64,000 bases of DNA from Burkholderiales bacterium (lineage in GTDB: Bacteria > Pseudomonadota > Gammaproteobacteria > Burkholderiales > Casimicrobiaceae), in assembly GCA_905339295.1 (NCBI GenBank), contig CAJPFI010000037.1, positions 1 through 64,000 on the forward strand, written 5' to 3'. The notes under the pieces were generated by a model that saw only the letters and a program-made list of their open reading frames with translations, was not told where the DNA came from and made no database searches. How positions within the stretch are numbered: position 1 is the stretch's first letter; each line of letters starts with the position of its first letter. The translations under genes and the position numbers were made by a program. Positions 18,768 through 25,197 of this stretch are shown here, piece after piece.

Positions 18768-19588
18768 GGACGGAAGCGCTCCGCGCCGGTGAAGAGCAGG
18801 TAATGCCGGTTGGTCGCGCGACCGATCATCGTCATGCCGACCTTCGTCGCGATGTCGTGCCCCATCTGCGTCAGGCCCGAGCGCGAGACGAGGAACGGGA
18901 TCCCCATCTGCGCGCACTTGATGACCATCTCGGACGTGAGGCGGCCGGTCGTGTAGAACACCTTGTCCGCGCCGTCGAGCCCGTCGAGCCACATGCGGCC
19001 CGCGATCGCGTCGACCGCGTTGTGGCGGCCGACGTCCTCGACGAACATCAGGATCGCCGCGCGCTCGGGCCCGTTCTGGGCGAGCGCGCAGCCGTGCACG
19101 GCGCCGGCCTGCTTGTAGATCGTCTCGTGCAGCCGCACGCGGTCGAGAAGGTCGTAGAGCGCCGCGCGCGTGAGCGTCGCGCCGGCGGGCAGCCGCACGC
19201 GGTCGATCTCGTCCATCAGGTCGCCGAACACGGTGCCCTGCCCGCAACCGGTCGTCTTCGTGCGCCTCGCGGTCTTCTGCTCGAGGTCCTTCAGGCCGGA
19301 GCGCGTCACGATGGCGACTGCGCTGGTGTCCCAGTCGACCTGCACCGAAACGATGTCCTCGATGCTCTCCACCAGGCGCTGGTTGCGCAGGTAGCCGATC
19401 GCGAGCGCCTCGGGCGCCGCGCCGAGCGTCATGATCGTCAGGAGCTCCCGCTTGTCGACATAGAGCGTCAGCGGGTGCTCGCCCGCGACCGGCACGACTC
19501 TCGCCTCGCCGTGCTCGTCGGTCGCCGCGACGTCGAACGTCGACGGGCGCGCCGCGCTGGTCAGCACCGGACGGTAGGAAGCAGGCAT
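18764..19588 (-). CDS. fdhD: Formate dehydrogenase sulfurtransferase/accessory protein FdhD
   Basis: Carries sulfur from IscS to the molybdenum cofactor of formate dehydrogenase and is needed for its activity. Seen: PLTLYVDKRELLTIMTLGA, the loop region TTGCGQGTVFGDLMDEI, FVEDVGRHNAVDAIAG and the C-terminal FLVSRSGLTQMGHDIA. The E. coli protein uses a CxxC pair in the loop; here only the first cysteine is present (CGQG). The start is uncertain: ATG at 19588 (used, 274 residues, best fit to family length), 19609 or 19666, none with a clear ribosome site. The stop overlaps the GFA-family start. moaA lies upstream on the same strand. Confidence 0.94.
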   Translation of the reverse strand: MPASYRPVLTSAARPSTFDVAATDEHGEARVVPVAGEHPLTLYVDKRELLTIMTLGAAPEALAIGYLRNQRLVESIEDIVSVQVDWDTSAVAIVTRSGLKDLEQKTARRTKTTGCGQGTVFGDLMDEIDRVRLPAGATLTRAALYDLLDRVRLHETIYKQAGAVHGCALAQNGPERAAILMFVEDVGRHNAVDAIAGRMWLDGLDGADKVFYTTGRLTSEMVIKCAQMGIPFLVSRSGLTQMGHDIATKVGMTMIGRATNRHYLLFTGAERFRP

Positions 19589-19775
19589 CGGGAGACGGGG
19601 ATCGGGCATCGGTTGCGTGCGCGTTTCGCGGGGCGGCGCGTCGCGGCGCCGGACGATCGGGTGCATGTTCGGTTCGGCATCGCGCGCGACGGTGTCCGCC
19701 GGTCATCCGCGCAGGATGCGCGGCTGCGCGGGACACCGCCGCCGCCGATCCCTGAACGCCGATTCGTGGTGCCCG

Positions 19776-20873
19776 TCAGCCTCCGATATAGGACATCTCG
19801 ATGCGGCGCTCGCGCGGCGTGGCGGCAGTGCGCACCTCGGAATAGCGGTCGTCGCGGCGACGCCAGACCGCGGCGATCGCCCGCGCGAGCGTCGCGTCGT
19901 CCGCGCCGCCGCGCACGAGCTCGCGCAGGTCGTGGCCCTCGGTCGCGAACAGGCATGTGTAGAGCTTGCCGTCGGTGGACAGCCGCATGCGCGTGCAGTC
20001 CCGGCAGAACGCCTGCGTGACCGACGCGATGACGCCGATCTCGCCCGCGCCGTCGCGGTAGCGCCAGCGCAGCGCGACCTCGCCCGCGTAGTTCGGGTCG
20101 GCCGGCTCGATCGGGAACACGCTCGCGACGCGCTCGAGGATCTCGGCGGCCGGGACGACGTCGTCCATGCGCCAGCCGTTGGTCGCGCCGACGTCCATGT
20201 ACTCGATGAAGCGCACGATGTGGCCGGTGCCGCGGAAGCGCCGCGCCAGGTCGACGATCGCGTGCTCGTTGACGCCCCGCTTGATCACCGCGTTGATCTT
20301 GACCGGCGCGAGGCCCGCGCGCGACGCCGCGTCGATGCCGTCCAGCACCTGCGCCACCGGCGTGTCGGTATCGCCCATCGCGCGAAACGTCGCGTCGTCG
20401 AGCGCGTCGAGGCTCACGGTGACGCGCTTCAGGCCCGCATCGGCCAGCGGGCGCGCCTTGCGCGCGAGCAGCGCCCCGTTGGTCGTCAGCGTGAGGTCGA
20501 CGGGCATCGTCGCGAGCATCGCGACGAGCCGCTCGAGGTTCTTGCGCAGCAGCGGCTCGCCTCCGGTCAGCCGGATCTTGCCGACGCCCAGCCCGGTGAA
20601 CGCGCGGGCGACGCGCGCGATCTCCTCGAACGTCAGGAGCGCCGCGTGCGGGAGGAACGGGTAGTCGCGGCCGAAGACGTCCTTCGGCATGCAGTAGACG
20701 CAGCGGAAGTTGCAGCGGTCGGTGACCGAGATGCGCAGGTCGTGCAGGCGGCGGCCGCGCGCGTCCGCGACCGTCGCGCCGGCCGCGACGTCGTCGCCTT
20801 CGACGGCGGGCGCGCCCAGGCCCCCCGTGCCGCGGGGCGGGCGCAGGTCGGCGAGCGGAAGGATGCGGGACAT
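19776..20873 (-). CDS. moaA: GTP 3',8-cyclase, molybdenum cofactor biosynthesis
   Basis: Radical SAM enzyme that, with MoaC, turns GTP into cyclic pyranopterin monophosphate, the first step of Moco synthesis. The SAM cluster motif CNFRCVYC follows [24 protein letters not shown] binds SAM. The second cluster cysteines are in [21 protein letters not shown]. The C-terminal Gly-Gly tail (SYIGG) required by MoaA is intact. The start used is the ATG at 20873 (365 residues); an ATG at 20909 would add 12. It is divergent from the fdh operon, with a 110-base shared control region. Its two 4Fe-4S clusters would depend on the isc genes in this window. Confidence 0.96.
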   Translation of the reverse strand: MSRILPLADLRPPRGTGGLGAPAVEGDDVAAGATVADARGRRLHDLRISVTDRCNFRCVYCMPKDVFGRDYPFLPHAALLTFEEIARVARAFTGLGVGKIRLTGGEPLLRKNLERLVAMLATMPVDLTLTTNGALLARKARPLADAGLKRVTVSLDALDDATFRAMGDTDTPVAQVLDGIDAASRAGLAPVKINAVIKRGVNEHAIVDLARRFRGTGHIVRFIEYMDVGATNGWRMDDVVPAAEILERVASVFPIEPADPNYAGEVALRWRYRDGAGEIGVIASVTQAFCRDCTRMRLSTDGKLYTCLFATEGHDLRELVRGGADDATLARAIAAVWRRRDDRYSEVRTAATPRERRIEMSYIGG

Positions 20874-20983
20874 GTCTGTTCGACGCGTGTGCTCGGGCGA
20901 AAGGATCATGTTAGCAGACGCTTCCGGCGCTACGGTATGATGGTCCGGCGCCCGCGTGACCTCTGCGGAGCGCGGGAAAGTCC

Positions 20984-21514
20984 ATGCCTGCCACGAGGAT
21001 TTCCGTCTCCGTCGAGTTCGAGCGCCTCGCGGTCGCCAGCCGGTGGGTCGACGCGCGCTGGCAGCCGTCGCGGGTGTCGTACGTCGACCGCGATCCGGCG
21101 GACGCCGACGAGTCGGCCGCCGAGCGCATCGACGCGGCCGGCGCGCTGGAGCGCTGGCGCTTCCCCGGACAGACGATCGAGATGCATCCGAGCGAGGCCG
21201 AGGGCTACTACCTCAACCTCAACTCGCCCGATCCGCGGTCGTTCGTCATGTGGCGCCGTCGCGACGACCCCGATGCGGAGCCGGCCGTGTACCCGGTCGT
21301 CGTCACCCTCTCGTACAACCAGGCCGCGCGCATGATGGACGGCGGCGAGCAGGTCGACTCGGTGCCGCTCGACCCGGACCTTCGCGCGATGCTCGAGCCG
21401 TACGTCGCGGTGCACTACAAGCCCGAGCCGCGCCGCAAGCACAAGCGAAACGACCCGTTCGCCGACGGCGCGTTCGTGCGCGACCGGCACGGAGACGGCA
21501 AGGCGAGAGGCTGA
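20984..21514 (+). CDS. DUF3305 protein, formate dehydrogenase cluster
   Basis: A 176-residue cytoplasmic protein of the DUF3305 type, with a conserved core [45 protein letters not shown] and FVMWRRR...[21 protein letters not shown]. The tail is basic ([10 protein letters not shown]). No biochemical role is known. It is regularly found with DUF3306 and a multi-cluster ferredoxin beside FdhABC-type formate dehydrogenases, so a role in assembly or electron transfer is inferred from gene order. It is the first gene of the rightward operon and is separated from DUF3306 by five bases. TATGAT at 20936-20941 is a possible -10 element. Confidence 0.85.
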   Translation: MPATRISVSVEFERLAVASRWVDARWQPSRVSYVDRDPADADESAAERIDAAGALERWRFPGQTIEMHPSEAEGYYLNLNSPDPRSFVMWRRRDDPDAEPAVYPVVVTLSYNQAARMMDGGEQVDSVPLDPDLRAMLEPYVAVHYKPEPRRKHKRNDPFADGAFVRDRHGDGKARG

Positions 21515-21519
21515 GCGCG

Positions 21520-22131
21520 ATGGCGGACACGCCCGGAAACGAGCGCTTCTCGCTCAAGCGCTGGTCGAACCGGAAGCACGCGGCCGCGCGCGCGTCCGCG
21601 CCAGGGCCCGCGGCCGCCGTGCCCCCGGCTCCGGAGGCGTCGCCAGCGGCGCCCGCGCCGGCCCCGGCTTCCGTGTCGCGCGACGACGCGGCCCAGCTTC
21701 CGCCGGTCGATTCGCTTACGTTCGACGCCGATTTCACGCCGTTCATGAAGCCCGACGTCGAGCCGTCGCTCAAGCGCTCGGCGTTGAGGAAGCTGTTCGC
21801 CGATCCGCGTTTCAACGTGATGGACGGCCTCGACGTCTACATCGACGATTATTCGAAGCCCGACCCGATCGACGAGGAGACGGTGCGCGGACTGGCGCAG
21901 GCGCGCTACCTTTTCGACCCGCCCGTGACGCGCATCAACGAGCGCGGCGAGGTCGAGGACGTTCGCGACGAGCCCGCCGCCGACGCGCCGGAGGCGCCCG
22001 GCGCGCCGCAGGATCCCGCGGCGCTCGCGGACCCCGGCGCGTCGCATGCCGCGCCGGCGATCGACACCGCCGAGCCGTCGCCGCCCGTCGCGCCCGCCGC
22101 CGTTTCGCGCGACGGCGAGACGCCGCGATGA
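21520..22131 (+). CDS. DUF3306 protein, formate dehydrogenase cluster
   Basis: A 203-residue protein with the DUF3306 pattern. FSLKRWSNRK lies at the N-terminus, then a Pro/Ala-rich linker, and the conserved middle part is DFTPFMKPDVEPSLKRSALRKLFADPRFNVMDGLDVYIDDYSKPDPI (about residues 70-115). The tail is acidic and Pro/Ala-rich and looks disordered. No membrane segment or signal peptide is seen. The ATG at 21520 follows a GAGAGG ribosome site. The stop overlaps the ferredoxin gene start (ATGA). The function is unknown; its constant partnership with DUF3305 and the ferredoxin suggests a three-protein assembly. Confidence 0.85.
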   Translation: MADTPGNERFSLKRWSNRKHAAARASAPGPAAAVPPAPEASPAAPAPAPASVSRDDAAQLPPVDSLTFDADFTPFMKPDVEPSLKRSALRKLFADPRFNVMDGLDVYIDDYSKPDPIDEETVRGLAQARYLFDPPVTRINERGEVEDVRDEPAADAPEAPGAPQDPAALADPGASHAAPAIDTAEPSPPVAPAAVSRDGETPR

Positions 22132-24215
22132 CCATCTCCGACCGCCAGCTCTACCTGTGCTCGTGCAACGGCACGCTGCCGATCGACGCGACGGCGATCG
22201 CCCGCGCGCTCGACCTGCCCGCGACGCCGCCGGTGCGCACGATGCTGTGCCAGAAGGAGCTCGCCGCGTTCGCGGACGGCGCGCGCGGCGACGTGCTCGT
22301 CGCGTGCACGCAGGAGGCGCGGCTGTTCGAGGAGACCGCGGAGGAGGGCGCGCGGACGCAGACGATCCGCTTCGTCAACCTGCGCGAGGCGGGCGGCTGG
22401 TCGCCCGAGGCGCGCGGCGCGACGCCCAAGCTCGCCGCGCTGATCGCCGCGGCGTCGCTGCCCGAGCCCGCGCCGGTCGCGCAGGTGAGCTACGCCTCGC
22501 GGGGCCAACTGCTCGTCGTCGGGCCGCTCGACGCCGCGCTCGGCTGGGCGACGGTCCTCTCCGCGCAGCTCGCCGTCACGATCCTCGCGACCGGCCGCAC
22601 CGCGGGCGCGTCGCTGCCCGCCGAGCGGTCGTTCCCGATCGCGAGCGGGACGCTCGCCGGCCTCTCGGGCTGGCTCGGCGCGTTCGAGGCCACCTGGACG
22701 CAGGACAACCCGATCGACCTCGACCTGTGCACGCGCTGCCACGCGTGCGTGCGCGCCTGCCCCGAGCACGCGATCGACGAGAGCTACCAGATCGACCTCG
22801 ACCGCTGCAGGTCGCACCGCCAGTGCGTCGCGGCGTGCGGCGAGGTCGGCGCGATCGACTTCGCGCGCGCCGAGCGCTCGCGCTCCGCGAAGTTCGACCT
22901 GGTACTCGACCTCTCGCGCACGGCGTGGTTCCGGATGCACCAGCCGCCGCAGGGCTACTTCGCGCCGGGCGCCGACGTCGTCGCGCAGGCGAAGGCCGTC
23001 GCCGAGCTCGCCACGATGACCGGCGAGTTCGAGAAGCCGAGATACTTCGCCTACAAGGCGTCGATCTGCGCGCACGGGCGCTCGAAGAAGACCGGGTGCA
23101 CGGCGTGCATCGACGTGTGCTCGACCGCGGCGATCCGCGGCGACGGCGACGGCGTCCATGTCGAGCCGTTCCTGTGCATGGGCTGCGGCGCCTGCGCGAC
23201 CGTCTGCCCGTCGGGCGCGATGAGCTACGCCTACCCGGCGATGCCCGACCAGGGGGCGCGCGTGCGGACGCTTCTCGCGACCTACCAGCGTGCGGGCGGT
23301 CGCGACGCGACGATCCTGCTGCACGGGCCCGACGCCCGCGAGCCGATCGCGCGGATCGCGCGCCGCGGGCGCGGGCTGCCGGCTCGCGTGATCCCGCTCG
23401 AAGTGCACCACGTCGCATCGACAGGCCTCGACCTGTGGCTCGCCGCGCTCGCGTGGGGAGCGGCCGGCGTGTCGGTGATGCTGACCGGCGACGAGGCGCC
23501 GCAGTACCGCGACGCGATCGCGTTCCAGATGCGGCTGGGCGACACGATCGCCGGCGCGCTGGGCTACCAGGGCGAGCACTTCAGGCTCGTGGACGCCGCC
23601 GACCCGGCCGCGGGCGAGGCGGCGCTGTGGGACGCCACGCCCGCGCTGGGCGTGCGCGCCGCGGCGACCTTCGCCGCCACGCCGGAGAAGCGCACGACGC
23701 TCGCGCTCGCGCTCGACCATCTCGCGCTGCACGCGCCGGTGCCGCGCGCCGTGATCCCGCTCTTCGCCGGGTCGCCCTGGGGTCGCGTCGACGTGAACCG
23801 CGACACCTGCACGCTGTGCCTCGCCTGCGTCGGCGCGTGCCCCGAGGGCGCGCTGCTCGACCATCCCGAGTCGCTGCGGCTGCGCTTCATCGAGTCGAAG
23901 TGCGTGCAGTGCGGCCTGTGCGAGCAGACCTGCCCCGAGGACGCGATCGCGCTCGTCCCGCAACTCGACCTGACGCCGGAGGCGCGCGCGCCGCGCGTGC
24001 TCAACGAGGCGGCGGTCGTCGGCTGCATCTCGTGCGGAAAGCCGCTCGGTACCGCGAGGATGATCGAGGGCATGCTCGCGAAGCTCGCCGGCCACTCGAT
24101 GTTCGCCGCGCCCGGGGCGCTCGACCGCCTGCGCATGTGCGCCGACTGCCGCGTGAAGGCCATGGTCGCCGACGAGCCCGGCGGCATCGACCTCACCCGG
24201 GGCGGGCGGATCTGA
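22128..24215 (+). CDS. Multi-cluster 4Fe-4S ferredoxin-type protein, formate dehydrogenase cluster
   Basis: A 695-residue cytoplasmic iron-sulfur protein. Cysteine sets that can bind 4Fe-4S clusters: CTRCHACVRACP and CRSHRQCVAACG (about residues 201-245), CTACIDVC with CMGCGACATVCP (about 325-365), and CTLCLACVGACP with CVQCGLCEQTCP (about 562-605). Further CSC, CISC and CADC pairs lie near the ends. No flavin or NAD site is obvious. Such proteins accompany DUF3305/DUF3306 in FdhABC loci and may pass electrons to or from formate dehydrogenase or serve its maturation; this is inference. Translation is coupled to DUF3306. It would be a heavy user of the Isc system. Confidence 0.9.
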   Translation: MTISDRQLYLCSCNGTLPIDATAIARALDLPATPPVRTMLCQKELAAFADGARGDVLVACTQEARLFEETAEEGARTQTIRFVNLREAGGWSPEARGATPKLAALIAAASLPEPAPVAQVSYASRGQLLVVGPLDAALGWATVLSAQLAVTILATGRTAGASLPAERSFPIASGTLAGLSGWLGAFEATWTQDNPIDLDLCTRCHACVRACPEHAIDESYQIDLDRCRSHRQCVAACGEVGAIDFARAERSRSAKFDLVLDLSRTAWFRMHQPPQGYFAPGADVVAQAKAVAELATMTGEFEKPRYFAYKASICAHGRSKKTGCTACIDVCSTAAIRGDGDGVHVEPFLCMGCGACATVCPSGAMSYAYPAMPDQGARVRTLLATYQRAGGRDATILLHGPDAREPIARIARRGRGLPARVIPLEVHHVASTGLDLWLAALAWGAAGVSVMLTGDEAPQYRDAIAFQMRLGDTIAGALGYQGEHFRLVDAADPAAGEAALWDATPALGVRAAATFAATPEKRTTLALALDHLALHAPVPRAVIPLFAGSPWGRVDVNRDTCTLCLACVGACPEGALLDHPESLRLRFIESKCVQCGLCEQTCPEDAIALVPQLDLTPEARAPRVLNEAAVVGCISCGKPLGTARMIEGMLAKLAGHSMFAAPGALDRLRMCADCRVKAMVADEPGGIDLTRGGRI

Positions 24216-24279
24216 ATGTCGAGGGAACGCGCTGCGCGTCGTTTTCGCCTGGAATATCCATGATTCATTCAGGGATTCG

Positions 24280-24912
24280 ATGAGCGGCGACACCGAGTCT
24301 GCTGCACTGCCGCACCCGGTGGCACCCGAGGATCGGGCGCGCGCGGACCTCTACGCCGTCGTGGCGCGACTGTTCGCGGCGCCCCCGGACGCCGCGTTTC
24401 TCGCCGCGCTCGGCGCCGCCCCCGAATTGCCCGACGAGTCGGGAGCCGGCCTCCCTGCCGCCTACAACCGGCTGCTGCGGGCCAGCCGCGCGATGGATGT
24501 CGATGCGGCCGCCCAGGAATACACGGACCTCTTCGTCGGCGTGGGCAAGAGCGAGGTGAACCTCCACGGATCGCACTGGCAGTCGGGGTTCATGATGGAC
24601 AAGCCGCTCGCCGCGCTGCGCACGGATCTCGCCGACCTGGGCCTCGAGCGGCGCGAGGACACGGAGATGCTCGAGGACCACCTCGCGGCGCTCGCCGAGG
24701 TCATGCGACTGCTGATCGCCGGCGGTCACGGACGCGCGCCGGCGACGCTCGTCGAGCAGAAGCGTTTCTTCAACGAGCGCATCGCGTCGTGGGCGCCGGA
24801 TTGCTGCGACGCAATATGTGCAAGTCCGCTTGCAAACTATTACGTTCGGGCGGCAGAATGTGCAAAAGCCTTTCTGGCGATCGAACGTGACTCGTTCGCC
24901 ATGACGCCATAA
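24280..24912 (+). CDS. TorD/DmsD-family molybdoenzyme chaperone
   Basis: A 210-residue all-helical cytoplasmic chaperone of the TorD type, which binds the Tat leader of a molybdoenzyme and holds it until the cofactor is inserted. Seen: RADLYAVVARLFAAPPD at the N-terminus, EYTDLFVGVGKSEVNLHGSHWQSG in the middle (the E-x(3)-FxGxG-like family core), and the helical C-terminal half ending in ANYYVRAAECAKAFL. Its client is almost certainly FdhA, two genes on. The last 100 bases use AT-rich, otherwise rare codons (ATA, TGT, AGT, CTT, GTT), described under the regulatory feature at 24816. Confidence 0.9.
   Translation: MSGDTESAALPHPVAPEDRARADLYAVVARLFAAPPDAAFLAALGAAPELPDESGAGLPAAYNRLLRASRAMDVDAAAQEYTDLFVGVGKSEVNLHGSHWQSGFMMDKPLAALRTDLADLGLERREDTEMLEDHLAALAEVMRLLIAGGHGRAPATLVEQKRFFNERIASWAPDCCDAICASPLANYYVRAAECAKAFLAIERDSFAMTP
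24816..24865 (+). promoter_or_regulatory. Candidate internal promoter/operator for the fdh structural genes
   Basis: An AT-rich patch inside the 3' end of the TorD-like gene. It holds a perfect inverted repeat TGCAAG-TCCG-CTTGCA (24819-24834) and two direct copies of ATGTGCAA (24816-24823 and 24858-24865), 42 bases or four helical turns apart. A possible promoter is TTGCAA (24830-24835), 18 bases, CAGAAT (24854-24859). The codons used here are rare in the surrounding genes, suggesting selection on the DNA itself. The next gene starts at 24942. Confidence 0.4.
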
Positions 24913-24941
24913 CGTCACGACGCTTTCGTTCGGAGGTTCCC

Positions 24942-25184
24942 ATGCGCGACTCGCCGCAGATTCCCGCACACGCGTCCAATCCGTCGTCGGCGCCCACGCC
25001 CGACCTCAAGCGCCGTCGCTTCCTGCTCGCGGTGTCCGCGGGCGGCGCGGGTGCGGTCGCGGCAACGTCGCCCGCGCGCGCCGCGGCGGTCGCCGCCCCC
25101 GCGCAGGCCGCGTCGACGGACGCGGCGACCGGGTACCGGGAGACCGGACACGTCAAGAGCTACTACGCGACCACGCGCATCTGA
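24942..25184 (+). CDS. Formate dehydrogenase region Tat-target small protein
   Basis: An 80-residue protein whose N-terminal half is a Tat signal (LKRRRFLLAVSAGGAGAVAATSPARA). Its mature part is only some 30 residues, ending GYRETGHVKSYYATTRI. It matches the short 'formate dehydrogenase region TAT target' family found just before fdhA in many proteobacteria. It probably travels with FdhAB or aids their export, but no function is proven. A GGAGG ribosome site precedes the ATG, and it is 13 bases from the fdhA start. An otherwise anonymous peptide, supported by its constant neighbourhood. Confidence 0.85.
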   Translation: MRDSPQIPAHASNPSSAPTPDLKRRRFLLAVSAGGAGAVAATSPARAAAVAAPAQAASTDAATGYRETGHVKSYYATTRI

Positions 25185-25197
25185 CCGGAGACAGGCC

